Below are positions 45,181-54,700 of a DNA stretch of 64,000 nt, in pieces. This DNA comes from a virus, in the IMG/VR virus record IMGVR_UViG_3300023174_000052, positions 1 through 64,000 of that record. One strand, given 5' to 3'. The position numbers were made by a program, and so were the translations under genes. The stretch's first letter is position 1, and the number at the start of each line of letters is the position of its first letter. The notes under the pieces were generated by a model. The model was not told the DNA's origin and searched no databases. It saw nothing but the letters and a program-made list of their open reading frames with translations.

Positions 45181-45261
45181 AACTGTTCAGAAATTTTTCC
45201 CGAAATCACATGATTCGGGGGACTTTGACAAGACGTTCGGCGTACAATGCGCTGAACAGTT
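45181..45261 (-). promoter_or_regulatory. structured 5' leader of fibre gene A
   Basis: In the 228-base gap before the gene starting at 45164, AACTGTTCAG (45181-45190) is a perfect inverted repeat with CTGAACAGTT (45252-45261). Inside is CCCGAA (45199-45204) pairing with TTCGGG (45214-45219). The outer right arm can instead pair with GTTCGGCG at 45235-45242 with one mismatch, so two exclusive folds are possible. A leader RNA with regulatory function is inference. Confidence 0.45.
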
Positions 45262-45352
45262 TGACTCGTGGGAATACACCCAAGATTCGCTCAACTAATA
45301 ATATCTATAACGAAATGAAGTCTCATTCAAAAGTTATTACACTTTTACAAAT

Positions 45353-45360
45353 TATTACTA
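45353..45360 (-). promoter_or_regulatory. TTGTAAAA element upstream of fibre gene A
   Basis: TTGTAAAA on the minus strand in an AT-rich stretch, about 190 bases before the ATG and upstream of the structured leader. If it marks a promoter, the leader at 45181-45261 would be transcribed. Confidence 0.3.
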
Positions 45361-45392
45361 TTGTTACTTTTTAAATATTATTTTGTCTCTCG

Positions 45393-48300
45393 TTATCCTA
45401 TCGTGAGTGTGCCGCCTGCAAATGTGAGAGTTGAATTGACTTTAAGGACCTTAGTATCAGAATAATTAGTCGCTTTTAAGTGTCCATTCTGCGTAATAGT
45501 GATTGAACCTGAAGCTATGGTATCGATGACTGGAATTTCGAGAACGCCTTCGTTGACAGAGACGCCACCCGTTAGCGTGTTTAGACCAGATAGCGTAACG
45601 GTTCCTGCTCCGTTCTTATTAAATAGACCAGAACCTGCCATGATGCCACCGTACGTTAATGTCTTTCCATTCTCAATATCGAAAGTAGAACTACCGTCTA
45701 CTCTTATTCCTCTGTTAGAGCTAATCTGGAACGATGCAGAAGCTACGAAACGACTTCCACCAGCGAATAGTAACTTATTCGCAGTCGCAGTTCCTGGCGT
45801 CGAACCAAAGACAGTATCACTCGAGATGCCTGAAGCTACAGTTAACGTACCGGTTACGAAAGTTGAACCTGCGTAGGTATTCGACGCGCCTAACGTGAGT
45901 CGACCTTGCGAACCAGAAACCATTATGGAGCCCGCTCCGGAGATTACACCGTTCTGTACCCAGTCACCTGGTCCCGAGAATCTAATCGCATCGCTATGAG
46001 CAGAACCCGTAATTCCCATAAGACCAGATACAGTCGTAGTTTGACCCGCTGGGGTTACGAGATTTCTTCCGATGCCGACTATTTCGATGTTGTTTGGAAT
46101 GCTGATGGACCCGCTGAACGTTACGCTATTTTGTTCATATGTAGAAGTCTGCCATCTTAGACCGGTAGAGGTCTTCGGTAATGAATTCTGGCCATTGAAA
46201 ATGTAAGAACCGTTATATGCGCCACCCATCATGATGTATAACGCGTCTAATCCCTGGTTATTACCGGCGTATTCTATGGTGTTAAGTTCGCGACCATCCC
46301 AACTTCTGGCAATGAAGTATTCGTTCGTGATAGAACCAGAGATATTTCCCGCGATTGTTAGTTTATTATAAACACCATATCCTGCGTCGTCCTTTTTGAA
46401 TAGTCTCTTTCTGCCTGTATTTGGAACGAGTATGATATTATTCGTTAAAGTTTCATTATTAGAATTTTCTATTATAATGTCAGAGTTTAACGAACCAGAA
46501 TAGACGATTGGTCCTGAACCAAAGGCATTGACTGAGTTGACGTATATTTTTGCTAACGCGACGTTCGCGTTGTGTATTACGCCGCCTGTGTGAGTATTTG
46601 TACCGCTTAGATACGTGTTATAAGCACCGTAAGACTTCTTCACAGGAGCCGTACCCGATAGGTTCGCAGCGATTGAAGCGTATAGATAATTATCTAATAT
46701 CGAAGTATCTAATGCGCTATCAGAGCTTAGCACCGTGGTCGTCGGAGTCGTCGAAAGGTTATGCATTACCTTCACACCCGACGCGCCACCTGCGGAATTT
46801 GTGTTACCAAGGTGTAGAGTACCCGCTGAGTGTGTCACTGGTAGGGTGAAAGTATTATTACCACCCAAAACCAATCGGCCCGTCCCAATCTTCGTAATGC
46901 CGCCGGAGCCTGTGATATTGAGCATCAAAGAACCAGTTAAACCCGCTGCGAGTCCTGAAATCTTCGATATATCGACTGGATAATTCGATGTGAACGTAGC
47001 ACCCTCTAACTGAAGCGTAACTCCCCGAGGTACTATTGGGTCTAATGTAGACGCGTTAATAACTGCCCCTGCAGTTCCACCTATCCTGGAGCTTGAAGGC
47101 GCCGCAAAAATGAGAGAACCGCTGAATCCTGGGCCGTATACTATACCGGAGCTTGCAGCTATGTCTGTAGTTCCTGAGTTAGTAAACGTTCCTGCGCCAG
47201 TGACGTATAGAACGCCTGTGACTTCTAAACGACCCGTGTGTACGACCGCCTTTCCTGATGGTACATCGATACCTCTATCGTATGCGCCAACCATCCATAA
47301 CTTTTGTGGTATGGTCATGTTAGCAGATAGTTTTAGGAGGTTATCTCTTGATGAACTACCTGGCCACGTCGTTATCATGGGAACGTTAGATAACGCGGGT
47401 ATAGAATTAGCAGATGCTATTTCGTATGCGTTAGTTACGTTATATCCTAATAATAAACTTGAAGCCGTAACTTGCTGTAAATTCGCAGAGACAACGTGTC
47501 GAGTATTTAGATTAGCGTTGGGTGATAGTAATAGAATCGTTTGACCTGGCCCACCGCCCGTCCAATTTCCAGTGTACGTAATTGAATGAAATGGTGCTCC
47601 ACCGTTTTGGAATGAAAACGCGTTTGTACCGTTAGTTACCCAAGTAGAGTTTCCAAAATCGACGTCTTGGGAAACTGTCCAAGATGTAGGATTCGTCGCT
47701 GGACCAATGTTATATGTGTTTATTCTATAGCTCTGTTGCTGGTTGAAATATAATCTGCCATTCCCCATTGCCTCAGCATTCAGGAACTGCACATTAGTAC
47801 CAGGAGACGCAGAGTTTCTGGAAGTTAATTTAAAACCACCGGTGCTTATATTATTTCCGCTGACGATAAGATTCGCGTTTGTTTCCGTTCCAGGGTCGAC
47901 TTCTAATATCTCTGAGCCGCTTAGGTTAGAACTGATGGCACCGTATAAAGCTTTATCGAACCAAGAAGTATCTAAATATTGACTCGCGCTCAATGCCGAA
48001 TTGTTCTTTATCTTAATAGTCTTCGTAGAACCGAGCTTGCCACCGTCTATGATGTCGAGCGTACCACCAGATACTTCGACGCCACCCGAGAATGTATTTG
48101 TTCCGCTTAATATTAATTTAGCAGCACCGACTTTCTTGAGTGGTCCTGCTCCTGTTATGTTTACTGATATCGTAGACGTCGCGTTCGTAACTGAAACTTC
48201 GCCGCCACCTGATGGCATGTTCCAAGCAGATGAACCATCAACAGTCCAAGAGTAATAAGGTGATGTCGAATCTCCGAGAGACATAGACGCAACCTGCGTG

Positions 48301-48452
48301 TCTCCACCTGAGATGGTAACAACACCAGCGGCATTCGAAGCGATATCGGTGCCGAGTACAGCGTTGTCACCTGATGAAGGAACTCCAGCGTCCCAATTAC
48401 CTGAACTGTTCCAAGAGCCCGCAGTCGTCTGTGTCCAATTTTTAGTAGCCAT
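45393..48452 (-). CDS. autotransporter-type beta-helix adhesin
   Basis: A 1019-residue protein rich in Gly, Ser, Thr and Asn. The N terminus (NWTQTTAGSWNSSGNWDAGV) is shared with the 2522-residue gene. Repeats of the kind LILSGTNTFSGGVEVSGGTL, LVLGGNNTFTLPVTHSAGTL and LSGLNTLTGGVSVNEGVLEI match the autotransporter-associated beta-strand pattern, which folds as a right-handed beta helix. In bacteria these are cell-surface adhesins; here there is no signal peptide or translocator barrel, so it is most likely a virion fibre. GGAAGGGA precedes the ATG. Confidence 0.8.
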   Translation of the reverse strand: MATKNWTQTTAGSWNSSGNWDAGVPSSGDNAVLGTDIASNAAGVVTISGGDTQVASMSLGDSTSPYYSWTVDGSSAWNMPSGGGEVSVTNATSTISVNITGAGPLKKVGAAKLILSGTNTFSGGVEVSGGTLDIIDGGKLGSTKTIKIKNNSALSASQYLDTSWFDKALYGAISSNLSGSEILEVDPGTETNANLIVSGNNISTGGFKLTSRNSASPGTNVQFLNAEAMGNGRLYFNQQQSYRINTYNIGPATNPTSWTVSQDVDFGNSTWVTNGTNAFSFQNGGAPFHSITYTGNWTGGGPGQTILLLSPNANLNTRHVVSANLQQVTASSLLLGYNVTNAYEIASANSIPALSNVPMITTWPGSSSRDNLLKLSANMTIPQKLWMVGAYDRGIDVPSGKAVVHTGRLEVTGVLYVTGAGTFTNSGTTDIAASSGIVYGPGFSGSLIFAAPSSSRIGGTAGAVINASTLDPIVPRGVTLQLEGATFTSNYPVDISKISGLAAGLTGSLMLNITGSGGITKIGTGRLVLGGNNTFTLPVTHSAGTLHLGNTNSAGGASGVKVMHNLSTTPTTTVLSSDSALDTSILDNYLYASIAANLSGTAPVKKSYGAYNTYLSGTNTHTGGVIHNANVALAKIYVNSVNAFGSGPIVYSGSLNSDIIIENSNNETLTNNIILVPNTGRKRLFKKDDAGYGVYNKLTIAGNISGSITNEYFIARSWDGRELNTIEYAGNNQGLDALYIMMGGAYNGSYIFNGQNSLPKTSTGLRWQTSTYEQNSVTFSGSISIPNNIEIVGIGRNLVTPAGQTTTVSGLMGITGSAHSDAIRFSGPGDWVQNGVISGAGSIMVSGSQGRLTLGASNTYAGSTFVTGTLTVASGISSDTVFGSTPGTATANKLLFAGGSRFVASASFQISSNRGIRVDGSSTFDIENGKTLTYGGIMAGSGLFNKNGAGTVTLSGLNTLTGGVSVNEGVLEIPVIDTIASGSITITQNGHLKATNYSDTKVLKVNSTLTFAGGTLTIG

Positions 48453-48503
48453 AGTCCCTTCCTATTTTCTGTTCGAGTTAATGATTTAGATCACATTACT
48501 CTA

Positions 48504-48827
48504 TTAGAGTACGTTAGCCTTACGAACGACGACTTTGACTTTTAATCCTGTTGAATCGACGTAGGTAGCCTGGACTGCATAGCCTGCGGGTACTTTTATA
48601 TCGATCTTATCATTAAGATTAGCGAGCGCGGGAAGGACAGAACCTCCCCACTTTATTCCTGAACCGGTATCGAATATAGTATATGTCCCAGGTTGTGTAA
48701 TTATCGTCGACTGTAAATTCACAACCGGAGGAGCCGATCCGAGGTCGAGGAAGGAGGCGACCTCGACGGTGCCTCCTGATACTGGCGTAGAATTGGTCTT
48801 ATGTAAAGACCTTCTTATGAGAAGCAT
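48504..48827 (-). CDS. small structural protein, fibre companion
   Basis: A 107-residue protein: SGGTVEVASFLDLGSAPPVV, then TQPGTYTIFDTGSGIKWGGS, then GYAVQATYVDSTGLKVKVVV and RKA. The same module (GIYTIFDTTLGITWNGSYLP ... YVDSTGKKVKV, RKA) occurs near the N terminus of the gene at 59381, which suggests a mobile or duplicated fibre-tip or connector domain. GAGG precedes the ATG, one base after the fibre B stop. Confidence 0.7.
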   Translation of the reverse strand: MLLIRRSLHKTNSTPVSGGTVEVASFLDLGSAPPVVNLQSTIITQPGTYTIFDTGSGIKWGGSVLPALANLNDKIDIKVPAGYAVQATYVDSTGLKVKVVVRKANVL

Positions 48828-48828
48828 A

Positions 48829-51297
48829 TTAAGCCTCGTTTCCAGATAGCGTGAATGATATGTCAGCTAATGTGGAATCAGCAGATGATGGCGCGACGAC
48901 TCGGACGATGTTGCCCGCGGCGTAAGATACCGAACCACCAGAGTAGGAGACTGCTCCGACGCTTGAACCAGCTGAGTAGACGATTGTTCCGACATTCGAG
49001 TACGAAATCGTTCCAGCCGTATTAACACCCTTCTGGATGTTGAAGGTCGCAGTCGCTGTCGCAGCAGTATCACAGTAAGCGTATCCGCCGTCGAGTGTAA
49101 CCGCGACGCTGACAGGAGCTCTGAAGATGACCTCGCCAGCTGCAGGCTTACCTGAGACATCACCACCGATATCGACAACTGATGAACCACCACCAGCGCC
49201 ACCACCGCCAGTTGTGTAACCGACGAGAGAAGCTAACGTGACTGGTAAGAAGGCAACAACGAAGTCGTCTTTCTGTAGCGCGAAGTTAAATGAAACCGAT
49301 GTACCGTCAGAAGCGATGTCGTAATCGTAGTTCGACGCGTCGAAAGACTTCGAAACGAGGAGTTGACCGTTTAGGTACAACTTGACGTTCTCGTCGCGAG
49401 CATCTGTGGGAACAGATGTGTAAGAACCAGAGAAGTGCGTTCCGTTGATTTTCTTGAGATCGCTGCCCAAGATCGAAGCGGGTGCTGAGACTGCGCTGTC
49501 GATCTTAAACATGAAGCGTGAATCGCCTGGGAGAGCAGCGGCTGTCGAGATGGCAGATAGTATTGAAACTTCGCCGAAGACAGTCTTAAAACGGTCCCAT
49601 TCTGCTGAGGCATCTGAGAGTTTGATACCGTCGGCATCTGACCAACCTGGAGATTTATTAGAATCCAAGAATTTTAGATCGGCGCCAGCTGCGATATGAA
49701 CGTCAGAAGAAGCAGAAGCGAAGAGCACACCATCGGCCGCTCTTAAATCTACGTTATCTGCATCGAGTGCGAAGTTTCCACCGACGTTGACATCCATGAC
49801 AGAAGCTACGCTAATTAAGAAATCGTCACCAACTTCGGCGACGAGGTCGCGAGCGGCTTCAACAATGATATCAGACGCAGCAGACATGCTAAGGTGCGAC
49901 GATGCAGAGACGAGTAAGTCTCCGCCGGTCTTTCCTACAACCTGCTTGCCTGATTTGTCGAGCGTAACGTCATCTCCGAAAGTAGAAGTGCTGTCGACGT
50001 CGAAAGTCGAAGCGAAGTGCGCCGCGGCCGAAACATCTAATCCACCTGTGACGTAGAGCTTCGAATCGTGGAACATGAGGTTCGCTTCGTCCTTAATCGA
50101 ACCGTCTGTATCGACGACGTAGAGACGCGTCGCAGTGTCGCCGTCAATCTTAACTGAATTTACAGTGATACCAGAGTTAAAGTCAGCAGCTCCATTGAAA
50201 GTAGATGCGCTGGCGACCGTTAGTGTACTCTGGAGGTTTAGAGCTCCTTGAACGTCTGCGGCGCCGTTAACGTCTAACGCTCCATTAACGTTTGCATCCC
50301 CAGAGAGGTATAGGTTCTTCCACTTAACCGAAGAAGAACCGAGGTCTTTAGAAGCGTCGGCTGAAGCGAGAAGGTTCTCTGAGAACACCCACGAATCCGT
50401 GGCATTATCCCACACTATCGTGTGATCTGTATTACCTTTGAGGATGATACCACCGCCGTTCGCAGACACGTCAGAGGGCGATGCAGTCGCGCCTAATTCG
50501 ATGTTTATGTCGTCTACAGTGACGACAGTCGAGTTAACAGTCGTTGTAGTTCCGTTAACGACAAGGTCACCGCCGACTGTTAATTTACCAGTAAACGTAC
50601 CGCTTACTGCAGATATATCTCTCGTTACTGTGAGGTCACGAGCGATAGTAACATCTTTTGAGAACGTCGAACCAGAGACGGTGAGTGTACCAGCAGAGTG
50701 AGAAATTTCTGCATCGACAGCGAGTCGCTTTCCCGTTCCGACGAGAGCTACTTTGCCAGCCGTGAGGTCTTCAACGATCGCAGAAGCTAATGTCGCATCA
50801 CCATCGACATCGAGAGTGCCCTTTGACGCTACATTACCTGTACCGACCGCTACAGTGAATTTGTCTGTACCGACAGTCAGGTCAGCACCGGTGACATCCA
50901 AACCAGCAAGAGCGTCGACGTTACCGACGAGTGTAGAGCCGAGAGCAACGGTTAAAGCACCACCAGCCTGAAGTGATGAAGAACCAGATATAACGCCAGC
51001 GTTTGTAATAGAAACTTTTTGAACGCCTGAACCGTCTTTTAAACTTAAAGAGCCCGAGAATACGGAAGTCGCATTCGAGAAGACACCAGCCTGAGCGTTT
51101 GTGAAGTCGCCCACACCGTGAATTCTTGAGATTGAACCTGCCATCGCAGCCAAGATGTCTTGGAGCGTCGAAGCATTGATACTATTCGAAGCTAATGGGC
51201 TCGAATAATCGCTAACTGCCATGTCAGAGATAGAAGCTATGGAGCCAGAAACAGACTTTAATCTAATTTGACTGCGTGGTGTAATTGCGGTAGCCAT
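48829..51297 (-). CDS. tail-fibre-like structural protein B
   Basis: An 822-residue paralogue of the gene at 42654. RSQIRLKSVSGSIASISDM then SISRIHGVGDFTNAQAGVF form the shared N terminus. The central island (DHTIVWDNATDSWVFSENLL, KDLGSSSVKWKNLYLSGDAN) is nearly the same as in fibre A. The C-terminal domain differs: FMFKIDSAVSAPASILGSDL, VKLYLNGQLLVSKSFDASNY, then a Ser/Gly beta domain, and is shared with the gene at 60963. Fibres A, B and the 60963 product thus mix common modules. AAGGGG precedes the ATG. Confidence 0.8.
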   Translation of the reverse strand: MATAITPRSQIRLKSVSGSIASISDMAVSDYSSPLASNSINASTLQDILAAMAGSISRIHGVGDFTNAQAGVFSNATSVFSGSLSLKDGSGVQKVSITNAGVISGSSSLQAGGALTVALGSTLVGNVDALAGLDVTGADLTVGTDKFTVAVGTGNVASKGTLDVDGDATLASAIVEDLTAGKVALVGTGKRLAVDAEISHSAGTLTVSGSTFSKDVTIARDLTVTRDISAVSGTFTGKLTVGGDLVVNGTTTTVNSTVVTVDDINIELGATASPSDVSANGGGIILKGNTDHTIVWDNATDSWVFSENLLASADASKDLGSSSVKWKNLYLSGDANVNGALDVNGAADVQGALNLQSTLTVASASTFNGAADFNSGITVNSVKIDGDTATRLYVVDTDGSIKDEANLMFHDSKLYVTGGLDVSAAAHFASTFDVDSTSTFGDDVTLDKSGKQVVGKTGGDLLVSASSHLSMSAASDIIVEAARDLVAEVGDDFLISVASVMDVNVGGNFALDADNVDLRAADGVLFASASSDVHIAAGADLKFLDSNKSPGWSDADGIKLSDASAEWDRFKTVFGEVSILSAISTAAALPGDSRFMFKIDSAVSAPASILGSDLKKINGTHFSGSYTSVPTDARDENVKLYLNGQLLVSKSFDASNYDYDIASDGTSVSFNFALQKDDFVVAFLPVTLASLVGYTTGGGGAGGGSSVVDIGGDVSGKPAAGEVIFRAPVSVAVTLDGGYAYCDTAATATATFNIQKGVNTAGTISYSNVGTIVYSAGSSVGAVSYSGGSVSYAAGNIVRVVAPSSADSTLADISFTLSGNEA

Positions 51298-51407
51298 GTA
51301 AGAACCCCTTATGTCTTTGAGTTAATATTCAATCAGACTGCGACTGGAATCGAGGTTCCAAATTTCCATTGCATGCAAACGCTAGCAATTTATACGTAAA
51401 TATCATC

Positions 51408-51467
51408 ACTAAATTTTACAATCCTAAGTTTTTAGTTTTTACTAACGAAAGAATTGTAAAATTTAGT
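51408..51467. repeat. 15-base inverted repeat in fibre-gene spacer
   Basis: ACTAAATTTTACAAT at 51408-51422 is a perfect inverted repeat with 51453-51467, separated by 30 bases. It is all but devoid of GC and lies in the 190-base gap between the gene ending at 51488 and the fibre B start. Each arm contains the TTGTAAAA octamer, so it may be a paired regulator-binding site; a weak terminator of the 51488 gene is the alternative. Confidence 0.6.
51414..51421 (-). promoter_or_regulatory. TTGTAAAA element upstream of fibre gene B
   Basis: TTGTAAAA on the minus strand, about 117 bases before the fibre B ATG, and mirrored in the other arm of the inverted repeat at 51453-51467. The third of three such elements before virion genes. 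Confidence 0.3.
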
Positions 51468-51487
51468 AATATCACTATCTAATAAAA

Positions 51488-51763
51488 TCAGACGTCTTCT
51501 GCGTCGGAAAGCTCTGGTAGTAATTTCGCAGCTTCATAACTTTGTTTCCATAAATTGTCGCTCGAAGATAGGTCGTACACGAAATTACAGTCGTAGAAAC
51601 AAATAACGCGATCGTCGCCTTTCATTTCGCGAGCGAAAAGAACAGCTCTCACGTTTCTATTTCCCGTGTCCTCTACCTTTCCTTCGAAAAGCATGTGCTC
51701 GAAAGAAATGTAGCAACCCTTGTATTCCTGATCATTAAGAGTGATGTCTTTTTTAAGTGCCAT
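51488..51763 (-). CDS. hypothetical protein between fibre genes
   Basis: A 91-residue protein: KKDITLNDQEYKGCYISFEH, then VRAVLFAREMKGDDRVICFY, DCNFVYDLSSSDNLWKQSYE and an acidic end. A small alpha/beta or beta protein of unknown function, unlike the fibres around it. AAAGGAG precedes the ATG. Possibly a fibre-assembly factor from its place only. Confidence 0.55.
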   Translation of the reverse strand: MALKKDITLNDQEYKGCYISFEHMLFEGKVEDTGNRNVRAVLFAREMKGDDRVICFYDCNFVYDLSSSDNLWKQSYEAAKLLPELSDAEDV

Positions 51764-51784
51764 TTTTGCTCCTTTATTGTGAAA

Positions 51785-54700
51785 TTAGATGAAAGATACG
51801 TTACCACCTGATAGAATCAGGTTTAAATTGCCGGTGCCAAATTTATTTACAGAACTTGGAAGAATTACGCTTCCACTGTTTTGAACTGTTATAGAACCCG
51901 ATGGGATAGCGAATGTATTTTCAAATCTTACGGTTCCAGTCAAAACGTTAACAGATCCAGTCACGTTAGTTGATCCGGATAAGATCAATAAGCCACCACC
52001 CTTCATAGTAATATTCGCAGTTCCTGCGACTTGCGAAGGAATAATGAATGTCTTACCGCTTTGGACGTCGAATGTAACGCTACCAGTCAATCCGACGTTT
52101 CTCGTCGTGCTCAATGTCAACGATGCCGAAGACGCTAACGTCGCATTTTGTAAGAACAATCTTGCCTGTGCCGTACCAGGAGTCGCGCCGAAAGAGTTGT
52201 CACTACCATTCGCTGCGATTGTCAAAACTGAGTTAGACGCTGTTATAAATCCTGTGAACAAATTCGAGTTATTAGCGATAGTAAGGCGAGAACTTGGTTC
52301 GATAACGACTGAACCGGCGCCTGCAAGCGTGCCCGACTGGATCCACTCGCCAGGTCCGACGAATGAAGTCGCTGACCACGCTAATGCTGTTCCTGCTCCA
52401 TAACGAGTCAAAGAACCCGTAAGACCATGACGACCCGTATGGATTACAGTATTTCCAGTTGGGACATTTAGCTTGGCGCCGATACCAACTGTTGATCCGT
52501 AGTAAGAAGATTCTAACGAATTAGGAACAGTCATAGAGCCAGAGAAGATCCAGTTCGCAGCGCTTGATGCGGTCGTGTAAGTAGAATAATGATATCCACG
52601 TAGCTGAGAGCCCGAGTTTGGTAGAGACTGTGACCCGACGAAAGTCATGGCAGCGTTATAATAATACGCGGGATAAATGAAACCGTAAAGATTAGAATTA
52701 TTACCCGTGAATTTAATATTAAAAGTACTCAATCCCGAGTTGACCGCGGTCGAGGAATAACCGATGTACGTCGTGTTTATACTTCCTGACTGCGAAGATA
52801 AACGACCGGAGTATATATGTGTCTGTGGTTGTGTGAACGTACCGTTTAGATAGGACAAATATCTAACACCTGTGCCCTTCGCTCCTGTCCAGCTAATATC
52901 ACCAGACATCGTATGAACTTGTACACCTGGCGTTATCATGAAGTATAGATAATTACCCGCTCCTGCGCTATAAGTACCTTTGTTCCTAAATTCTATCGAA
53001 GCAGAACCTATAGTTCTTGAACCCGATACGTAGAGGTAACCAACATTTGTACTATCGATTCTGATGCCTCTTGTGTTATTGATACCTGAGTTTGTCCCTG
53101 TGAGATAGACATACGTGCTAATTGCCGTCGCTGACCCAGAAGCAATATAGTTATCGAATATAAGCTGTCCCGTTCCCGTAACTGGAGAAAGCATGTGATA
53201 CGTAGGCGCTGCGGTATAAGAAGATGAGAAGATACCTGCACCTGATAGGTAGATTCCTCGAGTAGCCGGAATAACGTGAGATGTAGCGTTAGGATAGATC
53301 AACGTCGCAGAGTTATTTAGAGTGATGCTTGCTGTCGAAAGAGTCGCAGGTACTGGGCCCGCAGAAGTCTCTGCCGCAAGGACAACAGACCCTGAAGAAA
53401 CTGTAAATAGGCCCTTGAAATTTGTCGTAGAAAGATCGGGTAAGTAAACTCGACCGCCACCCGTTTTTGTGAATGAAGCAGAAGCTATCGAAGAACTTAC
53501 TGACGAGCTGACATATAAGAACGCGCCAACCGAAGTATCGACGTTCAAGTTACCGTCAGTTTGCAAGCGTCTGTTGACGCTCAAGAAAGTTGTTCCAGAT
53601 ACTACCAAGTTCGAACCGGTTAATTGAATCGATCGAACCGCGGTAGCTTGATCCGCGCTTGTGTCTACACCCGATAGAATGAGCGACCCACTCGTTGAAT
53701 AAATCGAATTTTGTGTAGAGAGACCCACTAACGAGAGATTACCACCTCCCGTCTTTACGAGCGCAGATGTTCCTGTGACAGGTGCGAGGATAGATAACGT
53801 CTTATTCTGATCTACTGATATAGTCGAGTCAGCGTTAAGAACGATGCCTCTATTTTGGTTTATCGAGAACGTATCTGTAATTCTCCACGAAGAACCACTT
53901 AACACGAAGTAAATCGGATTTAATACTGACGGTGTGGCACCAAAACTGCTATCAGCAGAGGCCGTGACGATGTTCGAAGAACCTGATTTCACGTCGACGG
54001 TACCTTCTAATACGTTGAAAGTTACGCCGGATGAAGTTACATATTCGAACGTACCAGGTCCACGTTTATTAATCGTGGCAGATGTTCCCGCTACGTAAGA
54101 ACCAAGCGCTAATGAAACTATAGAACCAGACGAAATGTTTAGGTTTATAGTTCCCGTCATGTAGAGTTTGGAAGGATTCAATATTAAACTTGAAGAAATA
54201 TTTAGAGTGCTACCATCGACTAAGTTTATTTGTCCTGTGCCAAGAGTACCTGATGTGAGTCCGGCACCGATTGTCAAAGTTCCTGAGTTGATTAGTCCAC
54301 CTGCGAAGGTATTCGAAGCATTCGCGAAGGTCACACAAGCACCAGGTTCAATGACCAAACCACCTGCACCAGCTAAAGTGCCGGACTGGATCCATTCGCC
54401 TGGACCAACGAACGAAGTCGCTGACCACGCGAAATTAGCGCCAGAGCCTTGTCTGGTCAATGAACCTGTGAGACCGTGGCGACCTGTGTGGATTACAGTA
54501 TTTCCAGACGGGACATTTAATTTAGCGCCGACCGTGCCGTTGTTCGATGATTCTATAAGGTTCGGTACTGTCATTGAACCGGAGAAAATCCAGTTTGCAG
54601 AGTTTGAAGCCGTCGTGTAAGTATTAACATGAACGGCTCTTAGCATAGCGCTTGGGTGTGGAAGCGACTGTGAACCCACGAACGTTACGGATATGTTACC

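Noticed and set aside
46735-48255. Plus-strand open frames opposite the adhesin gene
   Set aside because: They mirror the Gly/Ser/Thr-rich repeats on the other strand (Pro/Val/Leu-rich shadows) and lack ribosome sites. The same holds for frames opposite 51785-59353 and 60963-64000.
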